Below, one piece after another: positions 5,836-12,228 of a stretch of DNA of 15,142 nt; the first letter of the stretch is position 1; every line of letters begins with the position of its first letter. The DNA is taken from positions 1-15,142 of the forward strand of contig JBKPNX010000109.1 in the NCBI GenBank assembly GCA_046732855.1, read 5' to 3'. This stretch comes from JBKPNX01 sp046732855 (lineage in GTDB: Bacteria; Pseudomonadota; Alphaproteobacteria; Geminicoccales; Geminicoccaceae). The notes under the pieces are model-generated. The model did not search any database, was not told the origin of the DNA, and was given only the letters and a program-made list of their open reading frames with translations. The position numbers and the translations under genes are program-made.

Positions 5836-8117
5836 ACGCTGAGCGCGAGGTCGGCCGCGCGCCTGAGGTTGCGCACGTACTGCTCCCGGCCCGAGAGATA
5901 CTGCACCGGCCAGGTGATCTGATCATAGCCGAGCTGCGCGGCGGCATGCAGGGCCCAGTACGGGTCGGCGAGGTGTGGTCGCGCCAGGCAGCAGAGGTCG
6001 GCGCGCCCGGCGGCGATGATGCTGTTGACGTGATCGGGCGCGAAGATGTTGCCGACCGCCATGGTCGCGATGCCGGCCTCGTTGCGGATGCGATCGGCGA
6101 ACGGCGTCTGGAACATGCGGCCGTAGATTGGCCTAGCCTGCGTGCTGGTCTGGCCGGCGGACACGTCGATGATGTCCGCGCCCGCGCCAGCGAACGCTCT
6201 GGCGATCTCGACCGCGTCCTCGCCGGTGATCCCGCCCTCGACCCAGTCGGTTGCGGAAATGCGCACCGACATCGGCTTGTGCTCGGGCCACACCACGCGC
6301 ATCGCGGCGAACACCTCGAGCGGGAAGCGCAGGCGGTTCGCGAGAGAGCCGCCGTATTCGTCGGTGCGCCGGTTCAAAAGCGGCGTGATGAACGCCGACA
6401 GCAGGTAGCCATGCGCGCAGTGCAGCTCGACCATGTCGAAGCCGCACGCCTGCGCCATCTCGGTCGCGCGCACGAACGCGGCGCGCACGGCGTCCATATC
6501 CCGCGGGGTCATCGGACGGGGCACCTGATTGGCCGGCGACCAGGGCACCGGCGATGGCCCGATCACCTGCCAATTGCCTTGGTCCAGCGGCTCGTCCATG
6601 CCGTCCCAGCCGAGCTTGGTCGAGCCCTTGGGTCCCGAGTGGCCGAGCTGCAGGCAGATCTTGGCTTCGCTGTGCCGGTGCACGAACTCGACGATCCGCG
6701 TCCAGGCATCGACGTGCGCGTCCTTGTACATGCCGGCGCAACCGGGCGTGATCCGGCCCTCCGGGCTGACGCAGGTCATCTCGGTGAAGACGAGACCTGC
6801 CCCGCCCTGAGCGCGCGCGCCCAGATGCACGAGGTGGAAGTCGCCCGCCACGCCGTCCTCGGCCGAGTACATGGCCATGGGCGACACCGCGATGCGATTG
6901 GCCAGCTCGAGATCGCGCAGGCGAAACGGCGTGAACATCGGCGGCATGGCCATCTGCACCGGGCGCCGGCTTGCCCGCTCGGCGAACCACCGCTCCATGT
7001 CCTCGAGCCAGGTGCGATCGCGCAGGCGCAGGTTCTCGTGGCTGACGCGCTGACTGCGGGTGAGGAGCGCATAGGCGAACTGCATCGGCTCGAAGCGGGC
7101 GTAGCGCGGCACCGCCTCGAACCATTCGGTCGAGTTGCGCGCGGCGCTCTGCAGCTTCAGCACCTCGATCCGGCGGGTCTCCTGGTAAGCCTCGAGCGCG
7201 CGCTCCAGATCGGGCTCGGCGTGCAGCGCGTCCGCCAGCGCGATCGCATCCTCGAGCGCGAGCTTGGTGCCCGAGCCGACCGAGAAATGCGCCGTGTGCG
7301 CGGCATCGCCCAGCAGCACGATGTTGCCGTCATGCCAGCGCTCGCAGGCCACGCGTGGGAAGTTGAGCCACGCCGAGCCGCGCCGGTGCGCCGCATTGCT
7401 CAAGAGAGGCTGGCCGTCGAGATGCCGAGCGAACAGCAACTCGCACGCGGCGATACTGTCCGCCTCACTCATCTGGTCGAAACCAAGGGCCCGCCAGGTG
7501 GCCTCCGCGCACTCCACGATGAAGGTCGAGGTGTCCGCCGCGAAGCGATAGGCATGCGCCCAGATCCAGCCGTGCTCGGTCTCCTCGAAAATGAAGGTGA
7601 ACGCCTCGAACGCTTTGCGCGTGCCGAGCCAGATGTACTTGTTGCTGCGTAGCTCGACGCTCGGCTTTAAGGCGGCGGCGTGGCGGCTGCGGATCCGGCT
7701 GTTGAGTCCGTCGGCGGCGACGATCAGGTCGGCGTTGCGATACGCGGCGAGATCCTGGACCTCGCGTTCGAACTGCAGCTGAACGCCGAGCGCGCGCGCC
7801 CGGTCCTGGAGAAGGTTGAGCAGGCGCTTGCGCGCGATGCCGGCGAAACCGTGGCCGCCGGAGCGGACGACGTGCCCCTTGAAATGCACGTCGATGTCGT
7901 CCCAGTGCTGAAAGCTCGCCTCGATCGCCGCGGCGCTGTCCGGGTCGTTGTTCCAGAGCTTGTCGAGCGTCTCGTTCGAAAACACCACGCCCCAGCCGAA
8001 GGTGTCGTCGGGGCGGTTGCGCTCGACCACCAGGACCTCATGCGCCGGGTCGCGCAGCTTCATGGAGATCGCGCAGTACAGCCCGGCCGGACCGCCGCCG
8101 ATGCAGACGACCTTCAT
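5832..8117 (-). CDS. abmA: 2-Aminobenzoyl-CoA monooxygenase/reductase (fused salicylyl-CoA 5-hydroxylase type plus old yellow enzyme)
   Basis: This is a 761-residue two-domain flavoenzyme. Residues 1 to about 385 form a class A FAD monooxygenase: GGGPAG (7-12), the mid-domain Asp of LIVAADGLNS (131-140), and GDAAHTAHFSVGSG (270-283) contacting FAD. Residues about 393-761 form an old-yellow-enzyme FMN reductase (NADH:flavin oxidoreductase type): PFRLRDLELANRIAVSPMAMYS, HGYLLSAFITPLLNRRTDEYGG (569-590) and a C-terminal LARPHLADP. In Azoarcus evansii this fusion hydroxylates 2-aminobenzoyl-CoA at C5 with O2 and NADH, then reduces the ring to 2-amino-5-oxocyclohex-1-ene-1-carboxyl-CoA without ring cleavage. 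Databases often call the family bifunctional salicylyl-CoA 5-hydroxylase/oxidoreductase. It is the first gene of the operon. The ATG (8115-8117) has AGGT 5 nt upstream (8123-8126) and gives a complete FAD-binding N-terminus. The substrate is inferred from the co-encoded ligase. Confidence 0.92.
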   Translation of the reverse strand: MKVVCIGGGPAGLYCAISMKLRDPAHEVLVVERNRPDDTFGWGVVFSNETLDKLWNNDPDSAAAIEASFQHWDDIDVHFKGHVVRSGGHGFAGIARKRLLNLLQDRARALGVQLQFEREVQDLAAYRNADLIVAADGLNSRIRSRHAAALKPSVELRSNKYIWLGTRKAFEAFTFIFEETEHGWIWAHAYRFAADTSTFIVECAEATWRALGFDQMSEADSIAACELLFARHLDGQPLLSNAAHRRGSAWLNFPRVACERWHDGNIVLLGDAAHTAHFSVGSGTKLALEDAIALADALHAEPDLERALEAYQETRRIEVLKLQSAARNSTEWFEAVPRYARFEPMQFAYALLTRSQRVSHENLRLRDRTWLEDMERWFAERASRRPVQMAMPPMFTPFRLRDLELANRIAVSPMAMYSAEDGVAGDFHLVHLGARAQGGAGLVFTEMTCVSPEGRITPGCAGMYKDAHVDAWTRIVEFVHRHSEAKICLQLGHSGPKGSTKLGWDGMDEPLDQGNWQVIGPSPVPWSPANQVPRPMTPRDMDAVRAAFVRATEMAQACGFDMVELHCAHGYLLSAFITPLLNRRTDEYGGSLANRLRFPLEVFAAMRVVWPEHKPMSVRISATDWVEGGITGEDAVEIARAFAGAGADIIDVSAGQTSTQARPIYGRMFQTPFADRIRNEAGIATMAVGNIFAPDHVNSIIAAGRADLCCLARPHLADPYWALHAAAQLGYDQITWPVQYLSGREQYVRNLRRAADLALSV

Positions 8118-8149
8118 GCAACACCTGCCCGCCGCTACGCCGGCTAGAT

Positions 8150-8178
8150 ACTTTAAGTTTGAAGCGTCTCGTTTTCAA
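8150..8178 (-). promoter_or_regulatory. Candidate sigma-70 promoter of the 2-aminobenzoate operon
   Basis: On the minus strand, TTGAAA (8173-8178) and TAAAGT (8150-8155) are separated by exactly 17 bases. They match the -35 and -10 hexamers at five of six and four of six positions. The stretch stands out as AT-rich in a very GC-rich region. Transcription would start near 8143, about 25 bases before the first start codon. This is a sequence-only prediction. Confidence 0.55.
8159..8178. promoter_or_regulatory. Candidate MarR operator (inverted repeat TTGAA-N10-TTCAA)
   Basis: TTGAA (8159-8163) and TTCAA (8174-8178) form a perfect 5 bp inverted repeat with a 10 bp spacer, so the half-site centres are 15 bp apart. 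The repeat covers the predicted -35 element and most of the spacer of the operon promoter. This is the position expected for repression by the operon's own MarR protein. Short repeats of this size can arise by chance; the position is the main support. Confidence 0.4.
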
Positions 8179-8267
8179 GGGACGGTCGGCCGTTTTCTCG
8201 ACCCGCCGGCGGCCGACGGGCGCCAGGATCAGCGGGGTGATGCCCGGCACAGCTGCCCTCGGGGTTC

Positions 8268-8292
8268 GGAACCGCAGGTGGGCGCGGTCGTT
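8268..8292 (+). promoter_or_regulatory. EcfG-type general stress response promoter (GGAAC-N16-CGTT)
   Basis: GGAAC (8268-8272) and CGTT (8289-8292) are separated by exactly 16 bases. This matches the alphaproteobacterial EcfG/SigT consensus GGAAC-N16/17-CGTT at every fixed position. It lies in the non-coding stretch before the small exported protein, on the same strand. It predicts a transcription start near 8300 and a leader of about 50 bases. The element suggests control by the PhyR-NepR-EcfG stress cascade, whose genes are not in the window. Confidence 0.65.
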
Positions 8293-8350
8293 ATCGCCTG
8301 AACGGCCGGAGCAATCGCCGCCGGTCAACACGGCGAAGAGGAGAGGGAAA

Positions 8351-8629
8351 ATGCGCAAGATGGTGCTCGTTGCGGCTGCGCTGGCGGCCGGCGTGATCGG
8401 GATGAACCAGATTGCCGGTCGAGCCGCGGCCGAGGAGATGAAGGTCACCGGGAAGGTCACCGAGGCCGACCAGGATACGAAGCAGATCAAAGTTGGGGAT
8501 AAGACCTTCGACATGTCGGATCAGGCGGGAACGGCCATGTTCCCCAAGGTCGGCTCCGAGGTGACCGTGTTCTACGAGGAGCAGGACGGCAAGAACGTCG
8601 TCACGCGGATCGGACACGCGCAGCAGTAA
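8351..8629 (+). CDS. Small exported protein, DUF1344-like
   Basis: This 92-residue protein has a clear Sec signal peptide: M-R-K, a hydrophobic core VLVAAALAAGVIGM, then AGRAAA with likely cleavage near residue 26-27. The mature part, about 66 residues, looks like a small beta-barrel (MKVTGKVTEADQDTKQIKV, then VGSEVTVFYEEQDGKNVVTRI). This layout matches the DUF1344 family of small periplasmic proteins of alphaproteobacteria: a G-x-V strand, K-x-I-x-V, D-x-x-x-F and V-G-x-x-V-x-V-x-Y-E-x-Q-D-G-K-N. Its function is unknown. The ATG at 8351 is preceded by a purine-rich GAGGAGAGGG Shine-Dalgarno. An in-frame extension to 8159 exists but lacks a ribosome site and would bury the signal peptide. It is divergent from the catabolic operon and probably monocistronic, with a stress-type promoter upstream and a hairpin downstream. 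A role in envelope stress is inferred from the promoter only. Confidence 0.8.
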   Translation: MRKMVLVAAALAAGVIGMNQIAGRAAAEEMKVTGKVTEADQDTKQIKVGDKTFDMSDQAGTAMFPKVGSEVTVFYEEQDGKNVVTRIGHAQQ

Positions 8630-8648
8630 CGCTCCGACCTATCGTCCA

Positions 8649-8677
8649 GGCGGCGATCGGGCTACCCGACCGCCGCC
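8649..8677 (+). terminator. Strong GC hairpin after the DUF1344-like gene, possible terminator
   Basis: GGCGGCGATCGGG (8649-8661) and CCCGACCGCCGCC (8665-8677) form a 13 bp stem with one A-C mismatch and a CTA loop, starting 19 bases after the stop codon. No run of T follows (TCCAACTCC), so it is not a textbook intrinsic terminator. It may instead block exonucleases or act with Rho. It would separate the small gene from motA. Confidence 0.5.
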
Positions 8678-8748
8678 TCCAACTCCAACTGCAGTAAGGC
8701 CTGTTCCCAGCTGCCGCCCGCGGCACTTCTACAGTTCTGAAACACGGC

Positions 8749-8767
8749 GTCCGTGCTAAGTCCGTGC
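8749..8767. repeat. Short direct repeat GTCCGTGC, 11 bp period, upstream of motA
   Basis: GTCCGTGC occurs at 8749-8756 and again at 8760-8767, separated by TAA, about one helical turn apart. It lies about 145 bp before motA, in a 283-base region (8630-8912) where I see no gene and no convincing sigma-28, sigma-54 or sigma-70 promoter. It might be a regulator site; chance is a fair alternative. Confidence 0.25.
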
Positions 8768-8912
8768 CGGGGCTGTCCGCTTACAAAAAAGGCCTGAATC
8801 CTGCGTGTTTTGGCCTGTGCTGGTGGGATCGCGACAGGTCGATTTTACGGCTTCTTCAGCTGACGCTGGTACGCCTAGGGTGCGCCGAGGTCTGGCGCCC
8901 TCGGATGCGTGG

Positions 8913-9773
8913 ATGCTGATCGTCATTGGCCTCGCCATTGTCCTGGGCTCCGTGCTGGGCGGCTTCCTGCCGCACGGCGATCTGCGCGTCCTGTGGCAAC
9001 CGCTGGAAGTCTTGATCATCGTCGGCGCGGCGCTCGGCTCGTTCATTATCGCCAACCCGCTCTCGGTCCAGCTCGGCGTGCTCAGGAACCTGAAAGTGCT
9101 GTTCAGGGACGCGCCCCACCCCAAAGCCGCGTATCTGGAGCTGCTCACGCTGCTGTACACGGTCTTTAAGCTCGCCCGGGGGAAAGGGATGCTCGCCTTG
9201 GAAACGCACCTCGAGCATCCCTACCAGAGCGAGCTGTTCGGCCGCTTCCCGCACTTCGTCGCCAACCACCACGCGGTCGAGTTTCTGTGCGACTACCTGC
9301 GCCTGATCAGTCTCGGCGCCGAGAAGGCCCATGAGATCGAGGAGCTGATGGCCGCCGACCTAGCGACCCATCATGCCGAGATGGAACTGGTCTCGGGCTC
9401 GCTCACGACCATGAGCGATGGCCTCCCGGCCTTCGGTATCGTGGCTGCGGTGCTCGGCATCATCGTCGCGATGGGGAGCCTGGGGGGACCGCCGGAAGAG
9501 CTGGGTCAGCACGTCGCCGCTGCTCTGACCGGCACGTTCCTTGGCGTACTGATCGCCTACGGGCTGGTCGCGCCGATCGGCAACAAGCTGCGGGCCTACT
9601 TCGCCGCGCAGGCCAAATACCACGAGTGCATCAAAGCCGGGCTCCTCGCCTTCGTTCAAGGCTACGCCCCGGTCGTTGCGGTCGAGTTCGCGCGCAAGGC
9701 TCTGTACAGCCACGAGCGCCCGAGCTTCCTCGAGGTCGAGGAAGCGGTGACCAAGGTGCCGGCCGCCGCCTAG
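8913..9773 (+). CDS. motA: Flagellar motor stator protein MotA
   Basis: This 286-residue inner-membrane protein forms, with MotB, the proton-driven stator. There are four membrane segments at about 1-18, 31-48, 169-190 and 203-222, with a large cytoplasmic loop between the second and third. Residues known to matter in E. coli MotA are conserved with an offset of one: R89 and E97 (loop charges that contact FliG), P172 in SDGLPAFGIVAAVLG, and P221 in LVAPIGNKL. The ATG at 8913 reproduces the family N-terminus MLIVIGLAIVLGSVLGG, so I prefer it to the in-frame GTG at 8805, which would add 36 residues of no family character. No strong ribosome site is visible before 8913. motB follows after 27 bp. 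No other flagellar gene is present, so the stator is encoded apart from the main flagellar cluster. Confidence 0.95.
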   Translation: MLIVIGLAIVLGSVLGGFLPHGDLRVLWQPLEVLIIVGAALGSFIIANPLSVQLGVLRNLKVLFRDAPHPKAAYLELLTLLYTVFKLARGKGMLALETHLEHPYQSELFGRFPHFVANHHAVEFLCDYLRLISLGAEKAHEIEELMAADLATHHAEMELVSGSLTTMSDGLPAFGIVAAVLGIIVAMGSLGGPPEELGQHVAAALTGTFLGVLIAYGLVAPIGNKLRAYFAAQAKYHECIKAGLLAFVQGYAPVVAVEFARKALYSHERPSFLEVEEAVTKVPAAA

Positions 9774-9800
9774 GCGGCGCCCCCGCGCGAAGACGCCGCG

Positions 9801-10673
9801 ATGGCGACCAAAAACGACGCACCGATCCTGATCAAGAAGATCAAGAAGAGCCATGGCGGCGGGCACCACGGCAGCGCCTGGAAGATCGCCTACGCCGATT
9901 TCGCGACGGCGATGATGGCCTTCTTTCTGCTCCTCTGGCTGCTCGCCGCCACGACCGAGGAGCAGAAGCTCGGCATCGCCAACTTCTTCATGCCGACGCC
10001 ATATATTAAGAACGACATGGTCGGCAGCAGCGGCTTCAGCGGCGGGCAAACCCCGGAGGAGACCGGCCAGCTCGAAGCACCGCCGATGACCCATCCCGAC
10101 GTCGTGCTCGGGATGTCGCCGAGCGATTTGATGGACGATGAGGCCGAAGAGGACCTGACGGAGCAGGAGCTCCGGCGGCAGGTCGAGCGCGCCGAGGAGG
10201 AGGAACTGCACCGCGTGACCGCCGAGCTCCAGGCGGCGATCAGTCAGGACCCCGATCTCGCCCAACTGAGCGAGAATTTACTGGTCGATCGTACGCCCGA
10301 GGGCGTGCGCATCCAAGTTCTGGACCAGGACCGCCGCGCGATGTTCCCGCGCGGCAGCGCCGTGATGTATCCCTACGCCGAAGCGCTGATGGCCAAGGTC
10401 GCGCAGATCATGGCGGGCACCGGCCGGATGGTGTCGGTGACCGGGCATACCGATGCGATCCCTTTTCAGGCCGGCAGCCAGCGGGACAACTGGCAGCTCT
10501 CCTCGGACCGCGCCAACGCCTCGCGCCGGGCGCTGATCGCGGCAGGGCTGCCCGAGGGGCGGATCGCACGCGTGGTCGGCAAGGCCGATACCGAGCCGCT
10601 CGACCCGGGGCACCCGGACGCGGCCAAGAACCGGCGCATCACCATTGTCCTGCTGCGCTCGACGGCCCCCTGA
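9801..10673 (+). CDS. motB: Flagellar motor stator protein MotB
   Basis: This 290-residue protein has a Lys-rich cytoplasmic N-terminus (IKKIKKSHGGGHHGS), one membrane helix (about 31-51) and a periplasmic OmpA-like peptidoglycan-binding domain (about 165-287). The proton-carrying aspartate is D33 in YADFATAMMAF, equivalent to D32 of E. coli MotB. The peptidoglycan-binding signature includes TGHTDA (214-219) and WQLSSDRANASRRAL (231-245). The linker 70-150 is long and very acidic (DDEAEEDLTEQELRRQ, then ERAEEEEL), longer than in enteric MotB. It would include the plug and a probable coiled coil. The ATG at 9801 follows motA by 27 bp; the Shine-Dalgarno is weak. The presence of a Mot-type Asp and N-terminal HGSWK-like context points to a proton-driven stator, though ion choice cannot be settled from sequence alone. 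Confidence 0.95.
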   Translation: MATKNDAPILIKKIKKSHGGGHHGSAWKIAYADFATAMMAFFLLLWLLAATTEEQKLGIANFFMPTPYIKNDMVGSSGFSGGQTPEETGQLEAPPMTHPDVVLGMSPSDLMDDEAEEDLTEQELRRQVERAEEEELHRVTAELQAAISQDPDLAQLSENLLVDRTPEGVRIQVLDQDRRAMFPRGSAVMYPYAEALMAKVAQIMAGTGRMVSVTGHTDAIPFQAGSQRDNWQLSSDRANASRRALIAAGLPEGRIARVVGKADTEPLDPGHPDAAKNRRITIVLLRSTAP

Positions 10674-10763
10674 CCGGTCGCTGAAGGAGCCGGGGGTTGC
10701 GGCCCGGAAACGGCGCGGGTCGGAGGGCGCTGACCGGCTGTTCCGGCCGCGCGCTGCCTGAAC
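10674..10763. other. Convergent gap between motB and ilvE
   Basis: This 90-base GC-rich gap lies where two convergent genes meet. Only short stems are visible (for example CCGGG with CCCGG in 10690-10707, and CCGG pairs near 10734-10746), without T-runs. I see no convincing intrinsic terminator; Rho-dependent ending is likely. Confidence 0.4.
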
Positions 10764-11654
10764 TCAGCCCGTCTGGCGCGCCGGCTCCCGGGTGAGCGCG
10801 TCGAAGTCGCCGATCAGCTGCCGGGTGATCGGGCCGACCTCGAACCGGTAGGCGTCGATCTCGCGCACCGGGGTGACCTCGACCGCGGTGCCAGTGAGGA
10901 AGACCTCGGCCGCGGTGTCCAGCTCATCCGGTTTGATGTGCCGCTCGATCACCTCGATGCCCCGGCCGCGGGCGAGGCCGATCACCGTTTGCCTGGTGAT
11001 GCCGTCGAGGAAGCAGTCGGGCAGCGGCGTGTGCAGCTTGCCGTCGATCACCAGGAACAGGTTGGCGCCCGTGCCCTCGGCGAGGTAGCCGCGGTAATCC
11101 AGCATCAGAGCATCGTCGTAGCCCTTGGCCTCGGCCTCGTGCTTGGAGAGCGTACAGATCATGTACAGGCCGGCCGCCTTGCTCTGGGTAGGCGCGGTGT
11201 TCGGCGCAGGACGATCGTAGATCGCCCGGGTCATGCGAATCCCCTTGAGTCGCGCCTCCGGCGTGAAGTAGGCCGGCCACGTCCAGGCCGCGATCGCCAC
11301 GTTGATCCGGCAGTTCTGCGCTGACACGCCCATCATCTCGGGGCCGCGCCAGGCGAGCGGCCGCACGTAGCCGTCACCGATCCCATTCGCCGCGACCACC
11401 TGCCGGCACGCCTGCTCGAGCGTCGCGATGTCGTAGGGCAGCGCGAAGCCCATCTTCTTGGCCGAATCGGCCAGGCGCAGCGTGTGCTCGCGCAGCTTGA
11501 AGATGCGCCCGTCGTAAACCCGCTCGCCCTCGAACACGCAGCTCGCGTAGTGCAGCGCATGCGTCAGTACGTGGATATTGGCGTCCCGCCACGGCACCAG
11601 CGCGCCGTTCATCCAGATGAACCCGTCGCGGTCATCATAGGGGACGAGGGACAT
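10764..11654 (-). CDS. ilvE: Branched-chain amino acid aminotransferase
   Basis: This 296-residue fold-type IV PLP aminotransferase makes the final transamination of valine, leucine and isoleucine synthesis, with glutamate as donor. Marks are the N-terminal IWMNGALVPWRDANIHVLTHALHYASCVFEGERVY (13-47), the Schiff-base lysine K159 in TQSKAAGLYM, the conserved MICTLSKHEAEAKGYDDALMLD stretch, and E193 with N198 in LAEGTGANLF, the group's PROSITE-like E-x(4)-N element. The C-terminal LTGTAVEVTPVREID is also typical. The ATG (11652-11654) has a good GGAAAGG Shine-Dalgarno. It diverges from the MarR gene across 57 bp. A D-amino-acid or 4-amino-4-deoxychorismate-lyase relative is the alternative, but length and motifs favour IlvE. 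No attenuator or leader peptide is visible in the short upstream gap. Confidence 0.93.
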   Translation of the reverse strand: MSLVPYDDRDGFIWMNGALVPWRDANIHVLTHALHYASCVFEGERVYDGRIFKLREHTLRLADSAKKMGFALPYDIATLEQACRQVVAANGIGDGYVRPLAWRGPEMMGVSAQNCRINVAIAAWTWPAYFTPEARLKGIRMTRAIYDRPAPNTAPTQSKAAGLYMICTLSKHEAEAKGYDDALMLDYRGYLAEGTGANLFLVIDGKLHTPLPDCFLDGITRQTVIGLARGRGIEVIERHIKPDELDTAAEVFLTGTAVEVTPVREIDAYRFEVGPITRQLIGDFDALTREPARQTG

Positions 11655-11711
11655 GACGCTGCCTTTCCTCGCAGCCTTGTGCTAGGGAACAGCGGGTACC
11701 ATCGAGGGTCC

Positions 11712-12227
11712 GTGAGAGTCAACGTGATCGAACCCAAGGTCGCCCGCAGCCTGAGCAATCTTGCCCCGAACCCGCTGTTCCTGCGTGACGAGGAGCTTGC
11801 CCGCGGGATCGAGCTGCTCGATGCGGCGTACCGTTCGCTGCTGGCGGAGCCGGACCGGCGCCTGGCGAGCCGCGATCTCGGCCGTAATCACCGCTGGCTG
11901 CTCTATCTGATCGGCCGGCATCCCGGTACGACCATGGTCGAGCTGCTGGGCCGGACCCGGCTGAGCAAACAGACCCTCTCGCGCCTGCTCCACGACCTGC
12001 TTGCCGAGGGTCTGATTGCGCGCCGCGCGAACGCCCGCGACCGCCGCCAGCGGCTGCTCGAGCTGACCGACGCGGGCAGCCAGGTCGAGGAAGCGGTGAA
12101 CGGGCGGCTGCGCCGTCGCTTGGCGCATGCTTATCGCGGGGCCGGCGCCCAGGCGGTGGCCGGCCATCACCAAGTGCTGCTCGGGCTCATTGAGGACGGC
12201 GCGCAGCGCCACCGCGAGGTCGATTGA
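11712..12227 (+). CDS. MarR-family regulator (PetP-like)
   Basis: This 171-residue winged-helix protein has an N-terminal helix PLFLRDEELARGIELLDAAYR (21-41) and a DNA-binding region about 55-122: HRWLLYLIGRHPG, recognition helix LSKQTLSRLLHDLLAEGLI (84-102), and wing ANARDRRQRLLELTDAG. The C-terminal Arg/His-rich helices probably dimerise. The GTG at 11712 is chosen because GAGGG lies just upstream and residues further upstream overlap the ilvE start region. GTG at 11724 is also possible. Its stop is one base before the response-regulator start, so the two are co-translated. A MarR gene paired with an OmpR-type regulator recalls the petP-petR pair located upstream of the cytochrome bc1 operon in Rhodobacter. 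That name is inference from layout and protein type. The target genes are unknown; divergent ilvE is one candidate. Confidence 0.85.
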   Translation: MRVNVIEPKVARSLSNLAPNPLFLRDEELARGIELLDAAYRSLLAEPDRRLASRDLGRNHRWLLYLIGRHPGTTMVELLGRTRLSKQTLSRLLHDLLAEGLIARRANARDRRQRLLELTDAGSQVEEAVNGRLRRRLAHAYRGAGAQAVAGHHQVLLGLIEDGAQRHREVD

Positions 12228-12228
12228 G

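Noticed and set aside
5946..7652. 568-codon plus-strand frame opposite the fused flavoenzyme
   Set aside because: It is antisense to two recognisable flavin domains; its Arg/His/Val-rich composition shows no domain.
8159..8350. In-frame upstream extension of the DUF1344-like protein
   Set aside because: It would place 64 Arg-rich residues before a clean signal peptide and run through the stress promoter; the ATG at 8351 has a strong Shine-Dalgarno.
8038..8514. 158-codon minus-strand frame covering the promoter region and the start of the DUF1344-like gene
   Set aside because: It overlaps the signal peptide gene in antisense and the start of the fused flavoenzyme gene, and has no ribosome site or domain.
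9360..10265. 301-codon minus-strand frame across motA and motB
   Set aside because: It is antisense to conserved stator residues and has no recognisable motif.
11677..11735. GGAAC followed by CGTG in the ilvE-marR gap, as a second EcfG promoter
   Set aside because: The spacer is about 20 bases and the second box is imperfect, outside the 16-17 base rule.
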